Source: JAWBSP01 sp964632175
Lineage (GTDB): Archaea; Hadarchaeota; Hadarchaeia; Hadarchaeales; JAWBSP01
Direction: 5' to 3'
Assembly: GCA_964632175.1 (NCBI GenBank)
Contig: CAZWBJ010000010.1
Span: forward strand, 1-37,824
DNA: 37,824 bases
A program made the translations under genes and the position numbers. Below the pieces are notes generated by a model. That model was not told where the DNA came from. It worked only from the letters and a program-made list of their open reading frames with translations, and ran no database searches. Shown piece after piece: positions 6,001 through 13,595 of the stretch; positions within the stretch are counted from its first letter, which is position 1; each line of letters begins with the position of its first letter.

Positions 6001-8797
6001 GGTAGATCGCGGGTCTGAGGGGTAGAGCTTTAGCCCCCCTTCCGATCGGGTCGTATTTTTCCGGATCCTCCTCAGAGTACACCTTGACCTCCGCTCCAAG
6101 CTTTCTCCGCAGGTACTCGAGGTTGCGTCTCAGGTACTCCTCTTCGCTGAGGTGGAGGACTTGACCGAGCTCCTTCATTTCTCTTATCTCTTTTTGAATT
6201 TTTTGGATGAATGCGGCGGCCTCCTCTTTGGGGGCCCCTTTCTCGGTGGCCGTCCGCATGAGTTCCTTGAAGTCGGCGGTTTGGAGTGCCTTTCTCGCGA
6301 CCTCCTTCTTCCATCCTGCGGCTACGTACAGGCAGACGAGCTTGGGCTTTCTTCCCAGCACTTGGGCTATCTCCTTGGCGTCCTCTAGGACCGATTCTAG
6401 ATAATCTTCCATCGTCTCCACTTCTTGATTCAGGAGCTCGTCCTTCGGCTGGGGCCACTTCTGCTGGCAGAGCAATCCCCTTCCCATTTTGGACCAGAGT
6501 TCCTCGCAGAGATGGGGAATGAAGGGCGAGAGGAGCTTGAGCCAGTCCCCCACCACCTCCCGAAGCGCTTTTCCACTTCCCCCGCGCTCGAGGTAGCGCT
6601 CGACCTCCCTCATGGCCTCGAAGAAAGACAGCTGGAGGGCCCTTCTGGTTTCGAAGTTCTCCATGGCCTCTTCGGTTTTTCTCACGAGTTTCTGGAAGCG
6701 GCTGAGCAGCCACCGATCGATGTCCGTTTCCTCTTCCCCCGGCAGCGACAGGGAGGTTTCCACCAGCGAGACGAAACGGTTGAGATGTCCGATAATAGAA
6801 GAGGCCTCCTTCTCCCTCCAGTTGAAGTCCTGCCACGGTTCCGTTCCGGAGAGGAGGTACAGCCTCACGCCGTCCGGCCCGTAGCGCTTGACCGCCTCGG
6901 GTATGGTGACGAGCCATCCCTTGGAGGAGGACATCTTTTTCCCCTCGAGCATCACCATCCCCAGGCTCAGGATTCCCCGGGGCAGCCTGTCCGGGAAGAG
7001 GAGGGAGTGGTGAAAGACGAAGAAGGTGAGATGGTTGGAGATGAGTTCATAGGCCGAGATCCTGTAATCCAGGGGGTACCAGTACTCAAATTCCCTCCTC
7101 ATCTTCTCCAGCAGGTCGGGTGAGATCCCTTTCCTCTTCCCCAGCTCCTCCGCCTCTCCCCGTCCCTGGAAGATGAAGTCGAAAACCTCGTCGTCGAGCT
7201 TCTCCGCCTCCACCTGACGGAGGAGGTGCGAGATGGTGTAGTAGGCCATGTAGATGGTGGAATCGCTCAGGGACTCTATGATCCAGCCCTCGGTCCAGGG
7301 TGCTGGGGTTCCGAGCCCTATCTTTCTGGTGCATGGCCACTCGCGCAGCCAGTTGACGGTGAACTCGTACTGGGCCCTCGTCTCGGGGGGGATGAGCTTC
7401 ATCTGCGAGAAGGCGGCTAAGGCGAGCTCCTTCCACTTCGGATCCGCGTAGTTGAGGAACCACTGATCTTCCACCACCTTGACCAAGCAGGGGGAGCCGC
7501 ACCTGCAGATGACGGGAAGGCTCGAGAACTCGTACATCACCGCCCCATTCCCATTCTCCAGCAGGTCCTCTCTCACCCTGACCTTCGCTTGGGACACGGG
7601 CAACCCTCCGTACTCTCCCGTCCAATCCCTCATCCTCCCCTTGGCGAATTCCTCCCTGTAGACCTCCCTGGTGGCCTCCTCCAGCTTGGGATCGCGCTGG
7701 TTTTCGATTCCCATTCTCTTCACCACCTCAACGGCCGGAGCCTCACCGTAGCCGGGAAGCTCGATGAGCGAGATGGGCGTCAGCCTCCCGGCAAGCTCCC
7801 CCCAGATTGGATCTCGCTCCAGATCCTTCAGGGCGACGTAATCGTAAGGCGCATGGGCGGGAACCGAGCCCACCACCCCTGTACAGGAGTTGGGATCTAC
7901 GAAGTCGGCGGGGAGGATGGGCACTCTTTTTCCCGTGAGGGGAACCTCCACCTCCGAACCGAACTCAGGCTGGTAGGGAGCCTCCACCCTCACTTCTTTC
8001 CCCTGTTCCCTCAGCTTCTCCACAGCCTGCTCGCTTACCACCCACTTTTCCCCATCCACCAGTGCCACCACATATCTGGCCGTGGGGCTGAGCCAGAGGT
8101 TGGTCAGGCCAAAGATGGTCTCCGGCCTAAGGGTGGCTGCGGGGAAGACCAGATCCCCCTGCCGGTACTTGATGAGGGTGAAGTCTAGGATTTCCACTCC
8201 TTCGCCCTCCAGCAGGTCGTGGTCGGTTACCGGGTTCCTGCAGCTCGGGCACCACTTCACCGGGTGCTTGCCCCGGACTATGAGCCCCCTCTCCCACAGC
8301 TTGTGGTACTGCCAGGTGATGAACTTTTTGTAGTGCGGATCGACCGTGGTGAACTCCCTCCTCCAATCAATCGAAAGCCCCAGTAGCTCCATCCCCTTCC
8401 TGTACCCCAGTTCGCTGACTCTCGCCCAGTAGTTGGCGAAGTACATGGGGTCCTCAAAGTTTTTGAGCTCTTCCTCCTCAACGCCGAACCCTCTGAGCAT
8501 GGAAATCGTCTGGGGGTCACGGTTCTTCACGCGTTTGGCCACGCCCACGATGGGCGTGCCAGTGAAGTGATAGGCCATGGGGAAGAGAACGTTGAAGCCC
8601 TTCATCCGCTTGTATCTGGCTATCACGTCGGGGATGAGGTAGGTTCTCGCGTGACCGAGGTGCATGGGCCCGGAGACGTAGGGGTAGGCCACGGTGAGGT
8701 AGAACTTCGGCCGCCCGTCGGGTTCGGCTTCCCAAACCCCGGCCTGCTTCCAAGCCTCCTGCCATTTTTTGCCCACTTCAACCCAGTCGACGGGCAT
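5993..8797 (-). CDS. leuS: Leucyl-tRNA synthetase
   Basis: A 934-residue class Ia synthetase that charges tRNA-Leu. The ATP-binding HIGH motif appears as HLGH at about residue 46 (within GPMHLGHARTY). The KMSKS motif appears as KMSSS at about 619, followed by the expected FNWREKE-type region and an anticodon-binding helical domain. Between them lies a large CP1 editing insertion, with cysteine pairs (WCPSC, CRCGSPC) typical of archaeal LeuRS. The length suits the archaeal/eukaryal type. The ATG start at 8797 gives a normal N-terminus (VDWVEVGKKWQEAW). It is followed by, and overlaps, the DUF434 gene; L37e and LSm lie upstream on the same strand, so all four may be co-transcribed. Confidence 0.97.
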   Translation of the reverse strand: MPVDWVEVGKKWQEAWKQAGVWEAEPDGRPKFYLTVAYPYVSGPMHLGHARTYLIPDVIARYKRMKGFNVLFPMAYHFTGTPIVGVAKRVKNRDPQTISMLRGFGVEEEELKNFEDPMYFANYWARVSELGYRKGMELLGLSIDWRREFTTVDPHYKKFITWQYHKLWERGLIVRGKHPVKWCPSCRNPVTDHDLLEGEGVEILDFTLIKYRQGDLVFPAATLRPETIFGLTNLWLSPTARYVVALVDGEKWVVSEQAVEKLREQGKEVRVEAPYQPEFGSEVEVPLTGKRVPILPADFVDPNSCTGVVGSVPAHAPYDYVALKDLERDPIWGELAGRLTPISLIELPGYGEAPAVEVVKRMGIENQRDPKLEEATREVYREEFAKGRMRDWTGEYGGLPVSQAKVRVREDLLENGNGAVMYEFSSLPVICRCGSPCLVKVVEDQWFLNYADPKWKELALAAFSQMKLIPPETRAQYEFTVNWLREWPCTRKIGLGTPAPWTEGWIIESLSDSTIYMAYYTISHLLRQVEAEKLDDEVFDFIFQGRGEAEELGKRKGISPDLLEKMRREFEYWYPLDYRISAYELISNHLTFFVFHHSLLFPDRLPRGILSLGMVMLEGKKMSSSKGWLVTIPEAVKRYGPDGVRLYLLSGTEPWQDFNWREKEASSIIGHLNRFVSLVETSLSLPGEEETDIDRWLLSRFQKLVRKTEEAMENFETRRALQLSFFEAMREVERYLERGGSGKALREVVGDWLKLLSPFIPHLCEELWSKMGRGLLCQQKWPQPKDELLNQEVETMEDYLESVLEDAKEIAQVLGRKPKLVCLYVAAGWKKEVARKALQTADFKELMRTATEKGAPKEEAAAFIQKIQKEIREMKELGQVLHLSEEEYLRRNLEYLRRKLGAEVKVYSEEDPEKYDPIGRGAKALPLRPAIYLE

Positions 8798-8825
8798 CTA
8801 GAACTTGGTGGAGGTTAAATTGAGT

Positions 8826-9011
8826 TTACCTAAGCCTGACTCCCCTGAAGTTCTTGTTTCTCCAGCTGTAGCTGCGTATCCGCCGCGAGCGCCCGTAGCC
8901 ACAGGCCGCGCACTTCTTCTTCTGGGGGTTGTAGGCCCTCCTCCCACACCTCCTGCACCTGAGGTGGGTGACATGGTGTCGCTTGCCTCTGGACGGCGTT
9001 CCCTTTGTCAT
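8826..9011 (-). CDS. rpl37e: Ribosomal protein L37e (eL37)
   Basis: A complete 61-residue protein of the large ribosomal subunit. It begins MTKGTPSRGKR and contains the zinc-binding pattern CRRC...CAAC with the intervening GRRAYNPQKKK, followed by a basic RSRRIRSYSWRNK region that contacts rRNA. Length and sequence match the archaeal/eukaryal family. It lies 4 bases after the LSm gene, the usual archaeal LSm-L37e pairing, so the two are one operon. Confidence 0.96.
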   Translation of the reverse strand: MTKGTPSRGKRHHVTHLRCRRCGRRAYNPQKKKCAACGYGRSRRIRSYSWRNKNFRGVRLR

Positions 9012-9015
9012 GGTT

Positions 9016-9243
9016 TCAGCTCGGGGAGATGAAGATCACATTGTCTCCCCGGATGACCATCCTCCCGTACCTCCTGATCACCTCGCCGTCTTTCAGCTCC
9101 TCGGCGTCCTCGAGAACCAGGTTGACGTGCGGGTCAAAGCCCGCGAGCTTCCCCCTAACGGTTTGTCCCCCCTTCAGGCCCACTAGAACCACCGAGTTGA
9201 GCGAGCGCACCAGCACGTCGAACGGTTTGATGGGAGTTGACAT
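9016..9243 (-). CDS. LSm (Sm-like archaeal) RNA-binding protein
   Basis: A 75-residue Sm-fold protein. The Sm1 motif is visible as VRGKLAGFDPHVNLVLEDAEE and Sm2 as MVIRGDNVIFIS. Such proteins form heptameric rings that bind U-rich RNA. The start is the ATG at 9243 (MSTPIKPFDVL); an adjacent ATG at 9246 is equally possible. A longer frame reaching 9291 would pass through the promoter and into the divergent gene. It is co-directional with L37e 4 bases downstream. Confidence 0.93.
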   Translation of the reverse strand: MSTPIKPFDVLVRSLNSVVLVGLKGGQTVRGKLAGFDPHVNLVLEDAEELKDGEVIRRYGRMVIRGDNVIFISPS

Positions 9244-9268
9244 CATAAAACCCGGGACGCTCTTAAAA
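9244..9268. promoter_or_regulatory. Compact bidirectional promoter, LSm and PUA-domain genes
   Basis: Only 25 bases separate two divergent start codons. Plus-strand CATAAAAC (9244-9251) lies about 20-25 bases before the ATG at 9269. Minus-strand TTTTTAAGAG (9260-9269) lies about 20-26 bases before the LSm ATG. Each TATA-like box therefore touches the other gene's start codon, and both transcripts should be leaderless. Confidence 0.6.
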
Positions 9269-9715
9269 ATGAGGAGGGCTTTTCTGAGCAAGAGGGAGAC
9301 GAGGGCGCTTCTGGAGGAGCTTCGGGCGCTTGGGTTCCGGGGAGAGCTTCAGCAGGTTGAAAGGGCGGAGACGGGAAACGCGGAGATTTTCCTGGCGGGG
9401 GGCAAGCCCCTCTGTTTCCGGAGGGGTGGAAGGCTCTATCCCTCCCTCCACTGTGCGGAACTCTTCCAGCTCAAGAAGGTGGTGGTGGATCTCGGCGCCG
9501 TTCCACACCTGTTGAAAGGGGCGGATGTGATGGCACCCGGAATTGTCAAAATGGAGGAGCTGAAAGAGGGCGAGTTGGTCCTTGTGGTGGATGAAAAGTA
9601 CGGAAAGCCGCTGGTGGTGGGGGTCTCGCTCCTCGCGGGGGGGAAGCCGGAAAGGGGGAAGGTGGTGAGGAACATCCACCGGCTTGGGGATGAGATCTGG
9701 AGGTTGGGGTTGTGA
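9269..9715 (+). CDS. PUA-domain RNA-binding protein (MCT-1/Tma20-like, COG2016)
   Basis: A 148-residue protein with an N-terminal pre-PUA region (residues 1-70; LSKRETRALLEELRALGF) and a C-terminal PUA domain (about 72-145; VVVDLGAVPHLLKGADVMAPGIV). This is the architecture of archaeal COG2016 proteins related to MCT-1/Tma20, which bind RNA and in eukaryotes act in ribosome recycling and re-initiation. The ATG at 9269 fits the TATA spacing; an earlier in-frame start would overlap LSm. It is divergent from the LSm/L37e operon, which also argues for a translation-linked role. Confidence 0.88.
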   Translation: MRRAFLSKRETRALLEELRALGFRGELQQVERAETGNAEIFLAGGKPLCFRRGGRLYPSLHCAELFQLKKVVVDLGAVPHLLKGADVMAPGIVKMEELKEGELVLVVDEKYGKPLVVGVSLLAGGKPERGKVVRNIHRLGDEIWRLGL

Positions 9716-9755
9716 GAGGAAAGCGTCCGGCGCTACGAGCTGTCTCTCGGGGAAG

Positions 9756-9956
9756 TCACTGTTTGCTCAACATTCGGTCATTCGAAGTCGTGAACCATCC
9801 GCTCAGCTCAATCCAGGAATCTGTACTCCCTCCTGCTCGCAGGATCATCTCCAGCATCCCACCAGTCATGTCCCCGTCGTATTCCCTCACAGGTCTCAGC
9901 AGGTCCCCCTCGTCCACGAAAGCGAGCAGGAGATTGCACCCGCCGACTCTATTTTC
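9756..9956 (-). pseudogene. Possible gene remnant (66 codons, no start codon)
   Basis: The minus strand has a 66-codon open stretch bounded by stops. It contains protein-like sequence: VGGCNLLLAFVDEGDLLR, then YDGDMTGGMLEMILRAGG and WIELSGWF. GC at third positions is high in its first half, as in neighbouring genes. No ATG starts it, and the adjacent upstream protein-like stretch (MFGPEMYPSIGLVNKTV) is in a different frame and stops just before. The simplest reading is a decayed gene with a frameshift. The family is not recognised, and chance remains possible. Confidence 0.3.
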
Positions 9957-10025
9957 TTACGGTCTTGTTTACGAGCCCTATGGATGGATACATTTCTGGG
10001 CCAAACATTTTTGCTTTGCCATCCT

Positions 10026-10063
10026 GAAAGGGACGAGAGCAACAGCTCTCGCTAGATCCTTTC
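10026..10063. repeat. Stem-loop with asymmetric internal loop
   Basis: The sequence folds as GAAAGG, internal GA, CGAGAGC, loop AACA, GCTCTCG, internal CTAGAT, CCTTTC: 7 plus 6 base pairs. It lies between tRNA-Ala and the PUA gene. It could be a transcript end or part of a small RNA. Confidence 0.45.
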
Positions 10064-10106
10064 GGTTTTCACTTAAAAGAGAGAAAAATTCGGCTAAAAT
10101 TTGAAG

Positions 10107-10178
10107 TGGACCGGGCGGGATTTGAACCCGCGACCTCTCGCATGCCAAGCGAGCGATCTACCGCTGATCTACCGGCCC
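10107..10178 (-). tRNA. tRNA-Ala (GGC)
   Basis: A 72-nt cloverleaf folds with a 7-bp acceptor stem (GGGCCGG/CCGGTCC), anticodon loop TTGGCAT (anticodon GGC) and T-loop TTCAAAT. The acceptor carries the G3:U70 wobble pair that defines alanine tRNAs. CCA is not encoded. It sits just downstream of dapA on the same strand. Confidence 0.96.
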
Positions 10179-10204
10179 TCTAAAATTTCTGGTTTTGGAG
10201 AACT

Positions 10205-11089
10205 TTAGCCTTTAAGTATCCTGAGGTCAATCAGAACCTTCCTCAGGACCTCCCTAGTTTGCTGGCTTACCTCCGTAAGCGGGAGGCGCGGTGCACCAGC
10301 TGGCAGGTCCATCATCTCCAGTGCGGCCTTGACCGGAGCCGGGTTGGTCTCCAGGAAAAGGGCCTTGAAGAGGGGTGAAAGTCTGTAGTGAAGTTCTCTT
10401 GCCCCCTCTAGGTCACCTCTCCGAAAGGCGCGTACCATCTCCGCCACAAGTTTTGGCGCCACATTGGAGGCCACGGAGATGACGCCTACTCCACCCAGCG
10501 CCAAGATTGGAAGGGTCTGGTTGTCGTTTCCCGAGAAGACCACGAAGTCCTTCCCCCTCGTGAGCTCTATGATTTCAGAAACCTGATCCACGGTGCTCGC
10601 CTCCTTGATCCCCACGATGTTTCTCACTTCTGCAAGCCTCGCCACGGTCTGGGGCAGGAGGTTCACGCCGGTGCGGGAGGGTACGTTGTAAAGGATCTGC
10701 GGGAGGTCGACCTTTTCCGCCACCTCCTTGAAGTGCCTGTACATTCCCTCCTGTGGGGGACGGTTGTAGTAGGGCACCACCAGAAGGGCGGCGTCCGCTT
10801 TCACCTCCTTTGCGAATTGGGTCAGCATCAGGGCCTCGCGGGTGGAGTTGCTTCCCGTGCCCGCGATTACCGGCACCCTCCCCTTGGCCTCCTCCACCAC
10901 TATTTCTATCACGCGCTCGTGCTCCTCGTAGGAGAGGGTGGCGCACTCCCCGGTCGTCCCCACCGGAACCAGCCCGTCTATCCCCTCCTCGATTTGGAAG
11001 CGCACAAGCCTCCTCAGGCCCTCCTCGTCCAAGTTTCCCTGCCTGTCGAAGGGTGTCACAAGGGCCGTGTACGTTCCCTCGAACCTCAA
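10205..11089 (-). CDS. dapA: 4-hydroxy-tetrahydrodipicolinate synthase (DHDPS)
   Basis: A 294-residue TIM-barrel enzyme condensing aspartate semialdehyde with pyruvate, the first committed step of DAP/lysine synthesis. It shows the substrate-binding GTTGE near 45, the YNVPSRTG motif with catalytic tyrosine at about 133 and the Schiff-base lysine in GIKEAS at about 161, the same spacing as characterised DHDPS. Its ATG overlaps the aspartokinase stop by 4 bases, making it the last gene of the lysine operon. The aldolase family also includes KDG aldolases, but the operon settles the assignment. Confidence 0.95.
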   Translation of the reverse strand: MRFEGTYTALVTPFDRQGNLDEEGLRRLVRFQIEEGIDGLVPVGTTGECATLSYEEHERVIEIVVEEAKGRVPVIAGTGSNSTREALMLTQFAKEVKADAALLVVPYYNRPPQEGMYRHFKEVAEKVDLPQILYNVPSRTGVNLLPQTVARLAEVRNIVGIKEASTVDQVSEIIELTRGKDFVVFSGNDNQTLPILALGGVGVISVASNVAPKLVAEMVRAFRRGDLEGARELHYRLSPLFKALFLETNPAPVKAALEMMDLPAGAPRLPLTEVSQQTREVLRKVLIDLRILKG

Positions 11090-12312
11090 CCTATCTCCTC
11101 CATCACCCTCTCCAGAATTTCCGCTCCCCTTTTCCCATTTTCCCAGTCGAGCAGGAAGCTGATGGAGGCTCTGCTGGTCATCATCTCCACAATGTTTATC
11201 CCCTCTTTGGCCAGCGGCTGGGTCAGCTTGGCTATCATTCCAGGAGTGTCGATAAACTTCTCACTCTCGCACACGATAAGCGCGAGCTTCCCCGCTTTGG
11301 TTACGGACTTCATGTGCTTGTCGGCGACGACGGACCGATGAAGGATTTTCAGGGCCCTTTCCCCCTCTTCCTCCTTCACATAAATGGAGAAGGAGCGCGG
11401 ACCGATGGAGACCCCATAGATGTTTATTGCCCGCCTGCTCAGGGGGGAGACGGCCTTGGAGAGGATGCCGGGAGTAGTCTGCATGTTTTCTCCGACCACC
11501 GTGACCATGGTCAGGGGCTCCTCGTGCAACCTCACGCTCACGGGTCTGGAGGTTGGTCCCACAATCTCCGTTCCTTCTGCGGATAAATCGCCATGCCGGA
11601 AGTTTATGATCTTCGCCTTCACCTCTGGATCTTTAAAATCTAGGGCTCTCGGGTGGAGTTTCCTCATCCCGAACCGGGCCAGATCCCGGAGTTCCTCCGC
11701 GGTGATCCGCGGTAGGAGCCTCGCTTCTTTCACGAGGGAGGGGTCTGTGCTCATGATTCCGTCCACATCGGTGACTATGATGGTTTCGTCGGCCTTGAGG
11801 CAGCTACTAAGGACGAAAGCGGTGATGTCGCTTCCACCCCTGCCCAGCGTGGTGAGATTCCCAGCAGGATCCCTACCCAAGAAGCCGCAGACGACCGGAA
11901 CCTCCCCCCTCTCCAGCATGGGTTCCAAGAATTTTTTCACCCTCTCCCTTGTGGCGGGAAGATTCACCTTGGCGTTGCCGTGATTTGAGTCGGTCACGAT
12001 GGGCCATTCTGCGCTTTCTGGCGTGAGGGCTCTTGCTTTCAGGCCTAGGCTCGAGAGGGCGGCTGAGAAGAGCTTGGCTGAGAGCATCTCCCCCATGCCC
12101 ATGATCCCGTCAAGCTCTTTAGGGGAAATCTTTCCCCCCGTGGCTTCTCGGGAGAGGGCGATGAGGTGGTCGGTGGTCTCCCCCATCGCGGACACCACCA
12201 CCACAACCCTTCTCTTCTTCACTTCCTTGGCCACGCACTCCGCTGCCTTTCTTATCCTCCCTGCCCCGTCAAGGGTGGATCCCCCGAACTTGACCACGAT
12301 CAGGCCAGCCAT
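11086..12312 (-). CDS. lysC: Aspartokinase
   Basis: A 408-residue aspartate kinase that makes aspartyl phosphate at the head of lysine/threonine synthesis. The N-terminal kinase domain begins VKFGGSTL. It continues with GRGGSDITAF in the ATP/aspartate site. Two ACT-type regulatory regions lie at the C-terminus (about 265-405; MVTVVGENM and ALIVCESE segments), implying feedback control, probably by lysine. The N-terminus overlaps lysA by 13 bases and the C-terminus overlaps dapA by 4. The chain is a normal length with no truncation. Confidence 0.95.
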   Translation of the reverse strand: MAGLIVVKFGGSTLDGAGRIRKAAECVAKEVKKRRVVVVVSAMGETTDHLIALSREATGGKISPKELDGIMGMGEMLSAKLFSAALSSLGLKARALTPESAEWPIVTDSNHGNAKVNLPATRERVKKFLEPMLERGEVPVVCGFLGRDPAGNLTTLGRGGSDITAFVLSSCLKADETIIVTDVDGIMSTDPSLVKEARLLPRITAEELRDLARFGMRKLHPRALDFKDPEVKAKIINFRHGDLSAEGTEIVGPTSRPVSVRLHEEPLTMVTVVGENMQTTPGILSKAVSPLSRRAINIYGVSIGPRSFSIYVKEEEGERALKILHRSVVADKHMKSVTKAGKLALIVCESEKFIDTPGMIAKLTQPLAKEGINIVEMMTSRASISFLLDWENGKRGAEILERVMEEIG

Positions 12313-13595
12313 GTTGGAATCCTATCCAACCTTGTGAGATCTTCGAAGGTCTCTCTCTCCCTAATAACCTCCACCCCCCGGTCAGAGACGAGCACCACGG
12401 CGGGCCTCGGGTGGGCGGTGTGCTGGCTGGACATGGAGAGCCCATAGGCCCCGGTGTCGAAGATAGCCAGTAGGTCTCCGGGCTTGGGCCGGGGAAGCCT
12501 TCTCTCCCACCCCAGCACGTCAGAGGTCTCGCAGAGGGGCCCCGCGACATTCACCGTGCAATCGTGTTCGTCTCTCATCCTGTTGGCGAGCTCGATGTGA
12601 TGGTAGGAGCCGTACAGGGCGGGCCGCACGAGGGCGTTCATCCCCGCGTCCGCGTACACCCATGAGGGAAAGGTTTTCCTTTCCTTGAAGGCCCCGACGG
12701 TGAGGAGCAGGATGCCAGCATCAGCCACCAGAAACCTCCCGGGTTCGAGCACCACCGTGGGCGGGGGCAATCCGTCCCTCTCGACCACCTTCCTCACCTC
12801 CCCCAGCATCCCCTCCGCCATTTGCTCGAGTGGCATCGGCGTTTCTCCCTTGTAGGGTATGCCCACCCCTCCCCCGAAGTCCACCTTCTCTATCTCGCAG
12901 ATTTTTGAGACCTCGGAGAAGAGCTCCATGATTTTCCTTGCCTCCTCGATGAACGGCTCGGGCTCGAGAATTTGGGAACCGATATGACAGTGGATGGCCT
13001 CTATCTTAACGTGCCTTTCCCTGCTCGCCCTCCGATAGGCCTCGAGCGCTTCCCCCGATTCCAAATCCAGCCCGAACTTGCTCTCCCTAGCTCCTGCCAT
13101 GATGTAGGGGTGAGTGGGCGGTTTAATGTTTGGGTTCACCCTGAAGCCTATGCGGGCGGTCCTCCCAAGGGCACTCGCAACGGAGACGATTCTCTCAAAC
13201 TCGTCCAAGCTATCTAGGTTCACGAGGACTCCCTCCCTCACCGCGGCCTCGAGCTCCTCCCTCCCTTTATTCGGCCCGTTAAAGACGATTTTTTCGGGGG
13301 GAACTCCTACCTTCAGCGCGATTTTCATCTCGATGAGAGAGGCCACCTCTGCCCCGGCCCCCTCCTGCTGGAGGATTTTGCAGATGGCCAAGGTGTTGTT
13401 TGCCTTGTAGGCGTAGCAGACCAAGAGCTTGGGCCAGCTGGAGAAGGCTGCTCTGAATCTCCTGTAGTTCTCCCTTATTCTAACCTCATCCATGACGTAG
13501 AGGGGGGTGCCGAACCTCTGCGCGAGCTCCACAGCATCGTATCCCCTGATGGTGAGGTGACCCTTTTCGTTGATCCCAAAGTGTTCCTTCAGCAC
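12300..13595 (-). CDS. lysA: Diaminopimelate decarboxylase
   Basis: A 431-residue fold-type III PLP enzyme converting meso-diaminopimelate to lysine. The PLP lysine is in YAYKANN at about residue 64. HIGSQI and the GGGVGIPY phosphate loop follow, then CETSDVLG carrying the cross-subunit cysteine. I chose the GTG at 13595, which overlaps the aminotransferase stop by 7 bases and gives the usual N-terminus (EHFGINEKGHLTIRGYD). A longer frame to 14078 lies entirely inside the aminotransferase. It sits between the aminotransferase and aspartokinase in one operon. Confidence 0.95.
   Translation of the reverse strand: MLKEHFGINEKGHLTIRGYDAVELAQRFGTPLYVMDEVRIRENYRRFRAAFSSWPKLLVCYAYKANNTLAICKILQQEGAGAEVASLIEMKIALKVGVPPEKIVFNGPNKGREELEAAVREGVLVNLDSLDEFERIVSVASALGRTARIGFRVNPNIKPPTHPYIMAGARESKFGLDLESGEALEAYRRASRERHVKIEAIHCHIGSQILEPEPFIEEARKIMELFSEVSKICEIEKVDFGGGVGIPYKGETPMPLEQMAEGMLGEVRKVVERDGLPPPTVVLEPGRFLVADAGILLLTVGAFKERKTFPSWVYADAGMNALVRPALYGSYHHIELANRMRDEHDCTVNVAGPLCETSDVLGWERRLPRPKPGDLLAIFDTGAYGLSMSSQHTAHPRPAVVLVSDRGVEVIRERETFEDLTRLDRIPTWLA

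Larger units (their letters stand above)
9716..10106. other. 391-bp region without an intact gene
   Basis: No intact gene is convincing here. A 130-codon plus-strand frame starts with GTG overlapping the PUA gene stop (9712-10104), but its Ser/Arg/Pro-rich composition looks like a shadow. The minus strand holds a protein-like remnant at 9756-9956. A second protein-like minus-strand stretch just upstream of it is in another frame and ends in a stop codon. A hairpin lies at 10026-10063. Minus-strand T-rich sequence right after tRNA-Ala (about 10085-10100) probably terminates that transcript. Confidence 0.5.

Noticed and set aside
9712..10104. 130-codon plus-strand frame overlapping the PUA gene stop (GTGA)
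   Set aside because: The start overlap is operon-like, but the Ser/Arg/Pro-rich composition looks like a shadow of opposite-strand coding, and no motif is recognised.
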